The notes beneath the pieces were generated by a model. That model saw nothing but the letters and a program-made list of their open reading frames with translations, had not been told where the DNA came from and ran no database searches. From positions 1-51,991 of the forward strand of contig NZ_JACHJY010000020.1 in assembly GCF_014203895.1 (NCBI RefSeq): a stretch of DNA of 51,991 nucleotides, in the 5' to 3' direction. The translations under genes were made by a program, and so were the position numbers. Source of the stretch: Streptomyces nymphaeiformis (GTDB lineage: Bacteria; Actinomycetota; Actinomycetes; Streptomycetales; Streptomycetaceae). Of this stretch, positions 43,060 to 51,872 are shown in pieces. The first letter of the stretch is position 1. Every line of letters begins with the position of its first letter.

Positions 43060-43668
43060 TCAGACCGCCTTGTCGCGCCGCCGCCGCGCCAGCTCGTCGC
43101 CCGGGTTGTGCCCGATCAGCGTCTCGCCGGTGTCGACCCGCTCCCCGTGGAGCTGGGACAGCGCGGCCTCGACGTCGCGCCAGACGACCCCGACGGCGAT
43201 GCCGAAGACGCCCTGCCCGCCCTGCAGGAGGTCGACGACCTCGTCGGGCGAGGAGCACTCGTAGACCGTGGCCCCGTCGCTCATGAGCGTCATCCGCTCC
43301 AGGTCCCGGAAGCCCCGGGCGCGCAGGTGCTGCACGGCGGCGCGGATGTTCTGCAGGGCCACCCCGGTGTCGAGGAAGCGCTTGACGATCTTCAGTACGA
43401 CGACGTCGCGGAAGCTGTAGAGCCGCTGTGTCCCCGACCCGTACGCGGGCCGCACGCTCGGCTCCACGAGTCCGGTGCGTGCCCAGTAGTCCAGCTGGCG
43501 ATAGGTGATCCCGGCAGCCGCGCAGGCCGTCGGTCCGCGGTAGCCGATCGCCGCGTCGGCACCGGTGTCCGTCCCGAAGTCGCCCACACTGCCGTGAAGC
43601 GGATACGGAACGCTCTCCCCGGACACACGTCCGAGCGAGCTCCCTGCCGTACCGTCCGCGCTGCTCAT
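43060..43668 (-). CDS. MerR-family transcriptional regulator
   Basis: 202 residues. A variable 50-residue N-terminus, then MerR-type HTH: CAAAGITYRQLDYWARTGLV, then SGTQRLYSFRDVVVLKIVKR. The C-terminal domain carries a sensor-like segment (SDGATVYECSSPDEVVDLLQ). It corresponds in place to the MerR gene (Rv1830-like) of the mycobacterial garA region. The ATG follows GGAGGG. A clear -35/-10 promoter lies just upstream (43703-43731) with a palindrome in front of it. Confidence 0.9.
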   Translation of the reverse strand: MSSADGTAGSSLGRVSGESVPYPLHGSVGDFGTDTGADAAIGYRGPTACAAAGITYRQLDYWARTGLVEPSVRPAYGSGTQRLYSFRDVVVLKIVKRFLDTGVALQNIRAAVQHLRARGFRDLERMTLMSDGATVYECSSPDEVVDLLQGGQGVFGIAVGVVWRDVEAALSQLHGERVDTGETLIGHNPGDELARRRRDKAV

Positions 43669-43702
43669 CACGCCGACCCTCCGTCCTTGACCTGCCCACA
43701 CG

Positions 43703-43731
43703 AAGGTAGGCAGTCACCCGGGGTGCGTCAA
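43703..43731 (-). promoter_or_regulatory. Strong promoter of the MerR gene
   Basis: Minus-strand -35 TTGACG (complement of 43726-43731), 17-base spacer and -10 TACCTT (complement of 43703-43708), near-consensus for the main sigma factor. The spacer contains CACCCCGGGTG, a near-palindrome. Transcription would start about 30 bases before the ATG. Confidence 0.75.
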
Positions 43732-43740
43732 CGATCGCCA

Positions 43741-43758
43741 CACTCGGCACGCCGAGTG
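43741..43758. promoter_or_regulatory. Inverted repeat CACTCGGC-AC-GCCGAGTG
   Basis: Perfect 8-base arms, ten bases upstream of the -35 box of the MerR promoter, in the gap after the bifunctional nuclease gene stop. A good operator candidate for the MerR protein itself, or a weak terminator of the nuclease transcript. Confidence 0.55.
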
Positions 43759-43860
43759 ATAATCACCCTGAGAGTGGTTTCGCGTACCCCACTCCGGGGA
43801 AAGGCTACTCGAATGCTCTGACGGCACCCCGCGGACGACCTCCGGCCGCACCGCTCCATC

Positions 43861-44334
43861 TCACTGACTGCTGCTTCCGAAGTCCTCCGGTGAGATCTGG
43901 TCGAGGAACTCGCGGAACTTCTCCACCTCGTCCTCCTGCTCGTCCGGAATCGCGATACCGGCGTCGTCCAGCACACCGTCGCTGCCGAAGATCGGCGTCC
44001 CGGTCCGCAGTGCCAGCGCTATCGCGTCCGACGGCCGCGCGCTCACCTCGACGCCGCTGGCGAAGACCAGCTCGGCGTAGAAGACCCCGTCACGAAGATC
44101 CGTGATGCGGACCTCGGTGAGCTCCTGTCCCACGGCCTCCAGCACGTCCTTGAACAGGTCGTGCGTCAGCGGCCGCGGCGGCGCCATCCCCTGCTGGGCG
44201 AAGGCGATCGCGGTCGCCTCCCCCGGTCCGATCCAGATGGGGAGGTACCGATCGCCTCCCACTTCACGCAGGAGCACGATCGGCTGGTTGGAGGGCATTT
44301 CCACCCGGACACCCACAACGTCGAGCTCGTTCAC
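43861..44334 (-). CDS. Bifunctional nuclease (DUF151) family protein
   Basis: 157 residues. VEMPSNQPIVLLREVGGDRY and LPIWIGPGEATAIAFAQQGM are the DUF151 signature, and RPSDAIALALRTGTPIFGSD is the second. The family is called bifunctional nuclease after plant homologues; the role in bacteria is unsettled. Start GTG 44334. It sits between ftsR and the MerR gene, a conserved actinobacterial order. Confidence 0.92.
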   Translation of the reverse strand: MNELDVVGVRVEMPSNQPIVLLREVGGDRYLPIWIGPGEATAIAFAQQGMAPPRPLTHDLFKDVLEAVGQELTEVRITDLRDGVFYAELVFASGVEVSARPSDAIALALRTGTPIFGSDGVLDDAGIAIPDEQEDEVEKFREFLDQISPEDFGSSSQ

Positions 44335-44399
44335 ACAGCAACCCTAGGACGTGCCCGACCGGTTTGGATAGTCGGGCCCCTCCCGGGCCCCTCAGCGGG

Positions 44400-45146
44400 T
44401 CACTGGAGCCGGATCCCCAGAGCGGTCTGGACCAGGGCCGCGTGCAGCCGCACCGACTGTGCGGCAAGCTCCTGCGCGGTGGCCTCCGCATGGGCTCTGG
44501 TCTGCGGGTTACGGTGCCGGCGCAGCGGCGCGACCACCTGCTCGATCAGCCCGGCCTCCCGGTCGGCGGCCGCCTTGACGGCCCGCAGGTGCCGGGGTTC
44601 CAGACCGAATCTCCCCAGATCCGCGACAAGTCTGGCGACGGTGACGGCCTCGGCCTCGTAGCCGCCGCCCTCCGCCTCGGCGATCAGACCGTACGACTCC
44701 CACTCGGCGAGCTCGGTCTCGGTCACCTCGGCGGCGGCGATCAGCTCGGCCCGCCCGAGCCGCGCGACGGTCGGCGACTCCGCCTCGTCCTGCTCCCAGG
44801 GCCCTTCGAGCAGGTCCCGCCGGCGGCCGGGCGCCGGCAGCTTGACCTGCTCGCCCCGCGCGAGGGCGTCGAGGTGCTCGCGGATGACCTTCAGCGGAAG
44901 GTAGTGGTCCCGCTGCATCCGCAGGATGCGGGCGAGCCGCTCCACGTCCTCCGGGCTGAACTTCCGGTATCCGGAGGCCGTCCGACGCGGCTCGACGAGC
45001 CCCTCGGCCTCCAGGAACCGGATCTTGGAGATCGTCACTTCGGGAAACTCGTCGCGCAGCTGGTTCAGCACCGTGCCGATGCTGACCAGCCGTTCGCCCG
45101 CGGTGGCGGTGCCGGATCCGGCACCGCCCGTCGGTGTTCGCAGCAT
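44400..45146 (-). CDS. ftsR: MerR-family regulator FtsR
   Basis: 248 residues. The MerR HTH is SIGTVLNQLRDEFPEVTISK and IRFLEAEGLVEPRRTASGYR. The C-terminal region is helical and regulates dimerisation. In Corynebacterium the homologue activates ftsZ and affects cell division; the gene always sits next to a GarA/OdhI-like FHA gene and a DUF151 gene, as here. ATG 45146 follows GGAAGG; the stop is 32 bases from the FHA gene's. Confidence 0.9.
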   Translation of the reverse strand: MLRTPTGGAGSGTATAGERLVSIGTVLNQLRDEFPEVTISKIRFLEAEGLVEPRRTASGYRKFSPEDVERLARILRMQRDHYLPLKVIREHLDALARGEQVKLPAPGRRRDLLEGPWEQDEAESPTVARLGRAELIAAAEVTETELAEWESYGLIAEAEGGGYEAEAVTVARLVADLGRFGLEPRHLRAVKAAADREAGLIEQVVAPLRRHRNPQTRAHAEATAQELAAQSVRLHAALVQTALGIRLQ

Positions 45147-45177
45147 GGACCTTCCCTGAAGGGGCTTCCCCGAGGCG

Positions 45178-46011
45178 TCACACGCCTCGCTGGTTCGAGT
45201 AGAAGACCAGCCGGTACTTGCCGATCTGCACCTCGTCGCCGTTGGACAGGACGACCGAGTCGATCGGCTCACGGTTGACGTACGTGCCGTTGAGGCTGCC
45301 GACGTCGGCGACGGTGAAGCTGCCGTCCTGCGCCCGGCGGAACTCGACATGACGCCGGGAGACGGTGAAGTCGTCCAGGAAGATGTCGCTCTGCGGGTGC
45401 CGGCCGGCCGTCGTCAGCTCGCCGTCGAGCAGGAACCGGCTGCCCGAGTTCGGCCCGCGGCGCACCACGAGGAGCGCGGAACCCGGAGGCAGCGCCTCCA
45501 CGGCCGCGAGCGCCTCGGGAGACAGCGACGGGAGGGCGGTCTGACCGGTGACCTCCGCGTCGTACGCCTCGAGACCCGAGATGGAGATCGTCGACGTCGT
45601 CTCCGACGCGCGCTCGGGAGCGACCCCGCCCCGCAGCGGCGTGCCGCAGTGGGAGCAGAAGCGGCTGTCCGCCGTGTTGCGGTGACCGCACCTCATACAC
45701 ACCGGCATGGACGCATCCTCCTGCCGCGGCTGCCCCGCGGAGGTCTGTGTCGCGTACGGGTCGGACGCAAACCCTCCACCCGTACTTGAGGTTGATGGTT
45801 CTCCGAAACCTATGCGGGCGGCACCGGCGGGGTCAACAGAAGACGCGCCCTGTGTGCCCGGAATGTCACCACCCCGGCCGTCGACCTCGTCGCGGAAGAG
45901 GGGGCGCTCGCCGCCCTGCTCCTCGCTCTGGACGTGGCGCGGCGCGGCGTGCCTGGCGTTGCCGCTGTCCTCACGTCCGCTCTTGCCGAACAACTTCGCA
46001 AAAAAACTCAC
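45178..46011 (-). CDS. GarA/OdhI-like FHA protein with zinc ribbon
   Basis: 277 residues. Order: disordered N-terminus (1-100), zinc ribbon (Cys105, Cys108, Cys119, Cys122), ETTS phosphorylation motif at 137-140, and FHA domain (about 180-270: GRHPQSDIFLDDFTVSRRHV, SLNGTYVN). GarA/OdhI binds and inhibits 2-oxoglutarate dehydrogenase and other TCA enzymes, and phosphorylation of ETTS switches it off. GTG 46011 with AAGGGG is the start of the long form. ATG 45708 with AGGAGG eight bases upstream could give a 176-residue form that begins at the zinc ribbon. Confidence 0.92.
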   Translation of the reverse strand: MSFFAKLFGKSGREDSGNARHAAPRHVQSEEQGGERPLFRDEVDGRGGDIPGTQGASSVDPAGAARIGFGEPSTSSTGGGFASDPYATQTSAGQPRQEDASMPVCMRCGHRNTADSRFCSHCGTPLRGGVAPERASETTSTISISGLEAYDAEVTGQTALPSLSPEALAAVEALPPGSALLVVRRGPNSGSRFLLDGELTTAGRHPQSDIFLDDFTVSRRHVEFRRAQDGSFTVADVGSLNGTYVNREPIDSVVLSNGDEVQIGKYRLVFYSNQRGV

Positions 46012-46128
46012 GGGCGATTCCCCTTGACCGAAACAGACCCGCCCGTGGGGCAGGACGAACCGAAATCCTTCACACCTGCCGACCCGGACACTTTCACAAC
46101 GTCCGTATCCCCCGGACAGTTTCCACCA

Positions 46129-46148
46129 CGCACCACCGTTGTGGTGCG
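46129..46148. terminator. Hairpin between DUF881 and FHA genes
   Basis: CGCACCAC (46129-46136), CGTT, GTGGTGCG (46141-46148): a perfect 8-base-pair stem 53 bases past the stop of the leftward DUF881 gene and 118 bases before the FHA start. It is a modest terminator. No gcvH gene or other coding frame is in the 46012-46200 gap. Confidence 0.5.
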
Positions 46149-46200
46149 CCGACCCCCCGCAACGCCGTGCGCTTGTCGCGGGACCCCCCTCGTCCCCCTC

Positions 46201-47190
46201 TCACTGGGAGGACGACTGAGCGTAGTCAGGCCGCTTCGCGGGTCGCAAGGCGTCGACGACGATCTTCGCCGACCGCTCCACCGTGGCTGTGGCCTGCTCC
46301 TTCTCCAGGGTCTGCACGACACCGCCGGGGATGTTGAGCGCGGGCTCGAGATCCTCCGGCTTGCCGATGACCTTGAAGACGTACGGAGCGGCCACCTTCG
46401 TTCCATCGATCCGCATGTCATCACCGCTACCGGTGAAATAACTGTCCGCCACCACCCGGACACCGTTCACCTGGATCGCCTCGGCACCCGCCGCGCGCAG
46501 CTCCTGGATGGCGTCGAGCAGCATGTCCGACTCCACCGCACCGGTGGGATCCCCCACGGTGAGGGTGATACCGGGCCCCTCGGCGGCGACGGTGCCGGCC
46601 AGGATGCCGAGCTGCCGCTCCTTCTCCTGGGTCTGCTTGCGCGCCTCCTCGGCCTGGTCCGAGCTGGACTCCAGCTCGGACTGCTGCTTCTCCAGGCGCG
46701 TCTTCTCGTCCTCGAGGCGCTGGGTGCGGTCGTCGAGTTCGTCGAGGATCCGCACGAGGTCCTCCTGGCGGGCCCCGCGCAGCGCGCTGTTCTCGCTCGT
46801 CGAGGAGACCTGGATGGCCAGACCGAGCCCGAGGACGAACAGCAGGAGGGCGACGACGAGTTGGGCCCGGGTCACCCGCGGCGGCCACAGCGCGGCGGCG
46901 AGCCTGCGCCGCCCGCTCGGCTCGGCTGCGGGCGAAGCGGCTGCGGCAGGCGGCCCGGCCGTGACCGGCGCCTCGGGCGCTTCGGGCACGCCGGGTGCTT
47001 CGGGCACGCGGACGTCCTCGCCCCGCGGCTCGGGCTTCCCTGCCTCGGACTTCCCGGCCTCGGAGGTCCCGGGCGTCGAGGGGGTCGCGGACGTCTCGCC
47101 CTCGGGCCTCTCGGGCCGCTCGGGCTGCTCCGGCTTCTCGGACTTCTGGGGGTCCTCGGAGTTCTGAGGGTTCTCGCTCATCGGCCTCAC
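46201..47190 (-). CDS. DUF881-family membrane-anchored protein
   Basis: 329 residues. A Pro/Glu-rich disordered N-terminus (about 1-100), one membrane helix (AQLVVALLLFVLGLGLAI), a coiled coil (about 145-190, many Glu/Lys/Gln), and the DUF881 domain: VAAEGPGITLTVGDPTG and ELRAAGAEAIQVNGVRVV. DUF881 is called YlxX/YlxW-like; it sits in cell-division-associated clusters. Start GTG 47190 overlaps the stop of the DUF1290 gene (GTGA); ATG 47181 is an alternative. Confidence 0.9.
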   Translation of the reverse strand: MRPMSENPQNSEDPQKSEKPEQPERPERPEGETSATPSTPGTSEAGKSEAGKPEPRGEDVRVPEAPGVPEAPEAPVTAGPPAAAASPAAEPSGRRRLAAALWPPRVTRAQLVVALLLFVLGLGLAIQVSSTSENSALRGARQEDLVRILDELDDRTQRLEDEKTRLEKQQSELESSSDQAEEARKQTQEKERQLGILAGTVAAEGPGITLTVGDPTGAVESDMLLDAIQELRAAGAEAIQVNGVRVVADSYFTGSGDDMRIDGTKVAAPYVFKVIGKPEDLEPALNIPGGVVQTLEKEQATATVERSAKIVVDALRPAKRPDYAQSSSQ

Positions 47191-47519
47191 GCCCTGAAGA
47201 CGTGACGCCGGATGGCGGCCGCGTTGGAGAAGATGCGGATGCCGAGCACGACGACCACACCGGTCGACAGCTGCGCGCCGACGCCCAGCTTGTCGCCGAG
47301 GAAGACGATCAGCGCGGCCACGACCACGTTGGAGAGGAACGAGACCACGAAGACCTTGTCGACGAAGATCCCGTCGAGCATGGCCCGCAGACCACCGAAG
47401 ACCGCGTCGAGGGCGGCGACCACGGCGATCGGAAGATAGGGCTCGACCACCGCCGGAACCTCGGGGCGGACCAACAGTCCGACCACGACTCCGACGATCA
47501 GGCCCAGTACGGCGATCAC
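47187..47519 (-). CDS. DUF1290 small basic membrane protein (Sbp-like)
   Basis: 110 residues, three hydrophobic helices. VLGLIVGVVVGLLVRPEVPA, LPIAVVAALDAVFGGLRAML and FVVSFLSNVVVAALIVFLGD are the Sbp/DUF1290 pattern. In Bacillus sbp lies next to ftsA/ftsZ; here it is between two DUF881 genes. Start GTG overlaps the previous stop (GTGA) and its stop overlaps the next start, so all three are translated in one chain. Confidence 0.92.
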   Translation of the reverse strand: MIAVLGLIVGVVVGLLVRPEVPAVVEPYLPIAVVAALDAVFGGLRAMLDGIFVDKVFVVSFLSNVVVAALIVFLGDKLGVGAQLSTGVVVVLGIRIFSNAAAIRRHVFRA

Positions 47520-48445
47520 GATGTGCCCTTCCCTGTGTCGGCCGTGGCCCGACCGGACGGCGTCGCCGCCCCGGCCCCCCTCGGCTCTGCGGTACGTACG
47601 GTCAGGCTCGGCGCGGCCGGCAGGCTCACATCGCCCTCGGCCGAGATCCTGCTCCTGATCCCGAAGTTCTCCACCAGCGCGTGCAGGTACTGCCCGTCGG
47701 CGCTGTCCTGGAACGCGGTGCTCAGCCGCTGTCCGTTCCCGACGGCGAGAACGGTGTACGGCGGCACCAGCGGCTTGTTGTCGACGAGTATCGCGTCACC
47801 GGCGGCGCGGATCGCGGACAGCGACGTCAGCCGCTGCCCGTTGATCGCGACCGCCTCGGCGCCCGACTCCCACAGCCCGTTGATCACCCGCTGCAGGTCC
47901 CGGTCGCGGACCCGGCCGGTGTCGGAGAAGCCGGTGGTCTCCCTCGGCCCGCCGCCACCGGTGTCGGTGCCCTTGGCGTCGTCGACGACGAGCTTCACAC
48001 CGGGGCCGTGCACGGGCGTCGCGCCCGAGAGGAGCGCCACGAGCTCGGCCTGGTCCCCGCCGTGCTGCTGAAGGGCCTGGCGCTGGCGCTCCCCGACCTC
48101 GGTCCGGATCCGCTCGACGTCCGCCTCCAGCTGGTCGGCGGTCGACGTCTCCTTGTCGATGCGGTCGATCAGGTCCTGCCGCTCCTTGGCGACGACCGGC
48201 GCGGAGATCCGCGCCTCGGCCGCCCCCACGGTCACCACGACGGCGGCGAGCAGGAGGCCCGCGGCGACACCCAGCTTGGCCCGCAGGTTACGGGGCATCC
48301 CGCCGCCCTCGGCCACGCGCCGGGCCGTCGCCTCGGCGTAGCCGTCGTCGAGCGCGTGGTCGATCACGTTGTTCAGCAGCGACATCGACGCGTCCGGACG
48401 CGGGGGCGGTGATCCGGTGCTCCGAACGGGGGGCTGCTGCGACAT
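47516..48445 (-). CDS. DUF881-family membrane-anchored protein
   Basis: 309 residues from ATG 48445. One membrane helix (AAGLLLAAVVVTVGAAEARI) follows an approximately 60-residue cytoplasmic start. A coiled-coil stretch with many charged residues and the DUF881 domain (GVKLVVDDAKG, LWESGAEAVAINGQRL) follow. A GTG at 48469 would add 8 residues. It is the first of the DUF881-DUF1290-DUF881 overlap chain. The 100-base gap upstream from the ManC gene stop probably carries the promoter. Confidence 0.9.
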   Translation of the reverse strand: MSQQPPVRSTGSPPPRPDASMSLLNNVIDHALDDGYAEATARRVAEGGGMPRNLRAKLGVAAGLLLAAVVVTVGAAEARISAPVVAKERQDLIDRIDKETSTADQLEADVERIRTEVGERQRQALQQHGGDQAELVALLSGATPVHGPGVKLVVDDAKGTDTGGGGPRETTGFSDTGRVRDRDLQRVINGLWESGAEAVAINGQRLTSLSAIRAAGDAILVDNKPLVPPYTVLAVGNGQRLSTAFQDSADGQYLHALVENFGIRSRISAEGDVSLPAAPSLTVRTAEPRGAGAATPSGRATADTGKGTS

Positions 48446-48546
48446 GCCGCACATCGTCGCACGTCGCACGGCCTACCGCCGAATGGCCCCCACGTACGGC
48501 CGGGAGGCGCCCCTCGGACGCCTCCCGGCCGAACCCGCTCGAACCG

Positions 48547-51042
48547 TCAGCGACCTGCGCTGTCGACCACCTCGGCCCACTCCTCGAGCAGGGCCTGCGC
48601 GGAGGCGTCGTCGGGCCCCTCCGCCCACAGATGGGTGACGGCCTCGGCGGGGTCGGGCAGCACCATCACCCACCGCCCGTCGGCCTCGACGACCCGGACG
48701 CCGTCGGTGGTGTCCACGGAACGGTTGCCCGCCGCCTCCACCACCCGGCGCATCACCAGACCCTTCACGGCCCACGGGGTCGCGATGTCCTTCTTCAGGA
48801 CGTGCGCCCGCGGGATCCGGGCGTCGATCTGGCTCAGCGTGAGCTGTGTCCGCGCCACGAGACCGATCAGCCGCACGAAGGCCGCGGCCCCGTCAAAGAC
48901 GCTGCTGAACTCGGGCACGATGAACCCGCCGCGCCCGTCCCCGCCGAAGATCGTCGACTCCTCACGTCCGACCCTCGTGAGGTCGTCGGGCGAGGTGGTC
49001 GTCCACTCGACCTGGGTGCCGTGGTACGCGGCGACCTGCTCGGCGATCCGCGTCGTGGTCACCGGCAGCGCGACCCGCCCGGACCGCCGCTCGGCGGCCA
49101 CCAGATCGAGCAGGACCAGGAGCGCCCGGTCGTCCTCGATGATCCTCCCCCGCTCGTCCACGAGCGAGAGCCGCTCGCCGACGGGGTCGAACCTCACCCC
49201 GAACGCGGCCCGCGCCGAGGCCACGATCTCCCCGAGCCGTACGAGCCCGGCCCGCCGGCTCTCGGCCGACTCGGTGGGACGGGACTCGTCGAGGCCGGGG
49301 TTGATCGTCAGCGAGTCGACCTGGAGCCGCCCGAGCAGACTGGGCAGGACGAGCCCGGCACTGCCGTTGGAGGCGTCCACGACGACCTTCAGCCCCGCCT
49401 CGGCGATCCCTGTGGTGTCGACGTTCCGCAGCAGCGACCCGGTGTACGAGTCGAAGACGCTCGCCGGGAACGACAGGTCGCCGATCTCCCCGGGGAACGC
49501 CCGCCGGTACTCCTGGCGCGCGAACACCCGGTCGAGCTTCCGCTGCCCGGCCTGCGAGAGGTCCGCCCCGCGTTCGTCGAAGAACATGATGTCGACGGAA
49601 TCGGGCACCCCGGGCGAGGTCCGCACCATGATCCCGCCGGCGCTTCCCCGCGCGGTCTGCTGCCGCGCCACCGGCAGCGGTACGTTCTCCAGGTCCCGTA
49701 CGTCGATGGCGCTGGCCTGCAGCGCGGAGATCACCGCCCGCTTCAGCGCCCGGGCGCCTCGGGAGTGGTCGCGCGCGGTGGTGACGGTCGCCCCCTTCTT
49801 CAGGGTCGTGGCGTACGCCCCCGCCAGCCGGACGGCCAGCTCGGGGGTGATCTCCACGTTCAGGATCCCGGAGACGCCGCGCGCCCCGAAGAGATGGGCC
49901 TGGCCCCGGGACTCCCAGATGACGGAGGTGTTGACGAAGGCGCCGGCCTCGATCGTCTTGAAGGGGTAGACGCGCACGTTCCCCTGCACGATCGATTCTT
50001 CGCCGACGAGGCACTCGTCCCCGATGACGGCGCCGTCCTCGATCCGGGCGGCCCGCATGATGTCGGTGTTCTTCCCGATCACGCAGCCGCGCAGATTGCT
50101 CTGCTGCCCGATGTACACGTTGTCGTGGACGACCGCCTTGTGCAGGAAGGCACCGGTCTTCACGACCACGTTCGAGCCGATGACGGTGTGCTCCCGGATC
50201 TCGGCGTCCGCCTCGACCTTGGCGTAGTCGCCGATGTAGAGCGGCCCGCGGAGCACGGCGTCGGGGTGCACCTCGGCACCTTCCGCGACCCACACCCCGG
50301 GCGAGATCTCGAAGCCGTCGATGTCGACCTGGACCTTGCCCTCCAGGACGTCCGCCTGGGCCTTCACGTAGCTCTCGTGGGTGCCGACGTCCTCCCAGTA
50401 GCCCTCGGCGACATAGCCGTAGATCGGCTTGCCCTCCTTCATGAGCTGCGGGAAGACGTCACCCGACCAGTCGACCGGCACATCCGCCTGGACGTAGTCG
50501 AAGACCTCCGGCTCCATCACGTAGATGCCCGTGTTGACGGTGTCCGAGAAGACCTGGCCCCAGGTGGGTTTCTCCAGGAAGCGCTCGACCTTGCCCTCTT
50601 CGTCGACGATCGTGATGCCGAATTCCAGTGGATTGGGCACCCGGGTCAGACAGACCGTGACGAGGGCGCCCTTCTCCTTGTGGAAGGCGATGAGATCACT
50701 GAGGTCGAAATCGGTGAGCGCGTCGCCCGAGATGACGAGAAAAGCGTCGTCCTTCAACGCTTCCTCGGCGTTCTTCACACTTCCCGCTGTACCGAGTGGC
50801 TTTTCCTCGTTGGCATACGTGAGCTCCATACCGAGCTCTTCTCCGTCGCCGAAGTAGTTCCTGACGAGAGAGGCGAGAAACTGCACGGTGACGACGGTCT
50901 CGTTGAGACCGTGCCTCTTGAGCAGTCGCAGGACGTGCTCCATGATCGGCCGGTTCACCACCGGCAGAAGAGGCTTGGGCATGCTCGAGGTCATGGGGCG
51001 AAGGCGGGTTCCTTCGCCACCGGCCATCACGACGGCCTTCAT
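48547..51042 (-). CDS. Mannose-1-phosphate guanylyltransferase fused to phosphomannomutase-like domain
   Basis: 831 residues. The N-terminal nucleotidyltransferase (1-235) has AVVMAGGEGTRLRPMTSSMP and makes GDP-mannose from mannose-1-P and GTP. Residues about 250-370 are hexapeptide repeats (left-handed beta helix). The C-terminal part (about 380-820) has the phosphomannomutase fold, but the metal loop DGDGDR reads DPVGER (619-624) and the phosphoserine loop reads RTSPGVP (Ser476). GDP-mannose feeds mannosyl lipids and glycoproteins. AAGGAGG lies 12 bases before the ATG. The neighbour at the right is a CDP-alcohol phosphatidyltransferase. Confidence 0.92.
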   Translation of the reverse strand: MKAVVMAGGEGTRLRPMTSSMPKPLLPVVNRPIMEHVLRLLKRHGLNETVVTVQFLASLVRNYFGDGEELGMELTYANEEKPLGTAGSVKNAEEALKDDAFLVISGDALTDFDLSDLIAFHKEKGALVTVCLTRVPNPLEFGITIVDEEGKVERFLEKPTWGQVFSDTVNTGIYVMEPEVFDYVQADVPVDWSGDVFPQLMKEGKPIYGYVAEGYWEDVGTHESYVKAQADVLEGKVQVDIDGFEISPGVWVAEGAEVHPDAVLRGPLYIGDYAKVEADAEIREHTVIGSNVVVKTGAFLHKAVVHDNVYIGQQSNLRGCVIGKNTDIMRAARIEDGAVIGDECLVGEESIVQGNVRVYPFKTIEAGAFVNTSVIWESRGQAHLFGARGVSGILNVEITPELAVRLAGAYATTLKKGATVTTARDHSRGARALKRAVISALQASAIDVRDLENVPLPVARQQTARGSAGGIMVRTSPGVPDSVDIMFFDERGADLSQAGQRKLDRVFARQEYRRAFPGEIGDLSFPASVFDSYTGSLLRNVDTTGIAEAGLKVVVDASNGSAGLVLPSLLGRLQVDSLTINPGLDESRPTESAESRRAGLVRLGEIVASARAAFGVRFDPVGERLSLVDERGRIIEDDRALLVLLDLVAAERRSGRVALPVTTTRIAEQVAAYHGTQVEWTTTSPDDLTRVGREESTIFGGDGRGGFIVPEFSSVFDGAAAFVRLIGLVARTQLTLSQIDARIPRAHVLKKDIATPWAVKGLVMRRVVEAAGNRSVDTTDGVRVVEADGRWVMVLPDPAEAVTHLWAEGPDDASAQALLEEWAEVVDSAGR

Positions 51043-51158
51043 GTCGGAAGCGTCCTCCTTGAAGAGACGACGGTCCTGCCGACTTCACCTGTCCGTTCAG
51101 GGGCCCTCGGACGTCCTTGTTGTTGCCGGCGACGCTGCTCGACACAGGACAGACGGGC

Positions 51159-51767
51159 TCAATCGGCCGCGGTATCCGCCTTCACGAGTCGACGGACCTG
51201 GACCACGTAGAGGATCCCTGCCCACCAATACAGAGTTGTACCCCATCCGGCGAAGGCCCACCCGAAAACTTCAGCGAGTGACGAGAGCCAGCCCGTTCCG
51301 TCACTGAGAAGCAGCAACGGGAACGCGTACATCAGGTTGAAAGTCGCAGCTTTCCCGAGGAAGTTCACCTGCGGCGGCGGGTAGCCGTGTCGGCGGAGGA
51401 TTCCCACCATCACGAGCAACATCAACTCACGGGCGAAAAGGGCGGCGGTCAGCCAGAGCGGCAGGATCTCGCGCCAGGTGAGCCCGATGAGCGTGGAAAC
51501 GATGTAGAGCCGGTCGGCGGCGGGGTCGAGGAGCCGGCCGAGGTTGCTGATCTGGTTCCAGCGCCGGGCGAGCTTCCCGTCGAGATAGTCGCTGACGCCG
51601 CTGAGCATCAGCACGAGCAGGGCCCAGCCATCGCTGTTGGGACCGCCGAACACAGGCCGGAGGATCAGCCACAGGAAGAGCGGCACGCCTACGAGGCGAG
51701 CCATGCTCAGGATATTGGGGATGGTGAGGACCCGGTCGGTCTGAACGCGAGTCTCCTGGACCTCCAC
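51159..51767 (-). CDS. CDP-alcohol phosphatidyltransferase
   Basis: 202 residues, about five membrane helices. The full family motif is present: Asp60-x2-Asp63-Gly64-x2-Ala67-Arg68-x8-Gly77-x3-Asp81-x3-Asp85. It joins a CDP-diacylglycerol to an alcohol such as glycerol phosphate or inositol phosphate; this could be a PgsA-type enzyme, but which one cannot be said. Its place next to DUF881/DUF1290 genes matches pgsA3 of mycobacteria. Start GTG 51767 has AGGAGG about nine bases upstream. Confidence 0.93.
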   Translation of the reverse strand: MEVQETRVQTDRVLTIPNILSMARLVGVPLFLWLILRPVFGGPNSDGWALLVLMLSGVSDYLDGKLARRWNQISNLGRLLDPAADRLYIVSTLIGLTWREILPLWLTAALFARELMLLVMVGILRRHGYPPPQVNFLGKAATFNLMYAFPLLLLSDGTGWLSSLAEVFGWAFAGWGTTLYWWAGILYVVQVRRLVKADTAAD

Positions 51768-51872
51768 CCGGGGGCCTCCTGCTGGGAACGTACGGACGAT
51801 GCCCCCTGACCTTACCCTCAGCCACGACCCAGCCGAGCACAGGGGGCGCCGCCGGCGCCGGAACGCAAAAAT

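Noticed and set aside
46012..46200. Possible gcvH in the gap between DUF881 and the FHA gene
   Set aside because: The gap is only 189 bases, with no lipoyl-domain motif in any frame; too short for the roughly 125-residue H-protein.
48409..51210. 930-codon plus-strand frame opposite the ManC-type gene
   Set aside because: Shadow frame; composition is Asp/Gly/His/Arg-rich and no domain is visible, while the minus strand encodes a clear guanylyltransferase.
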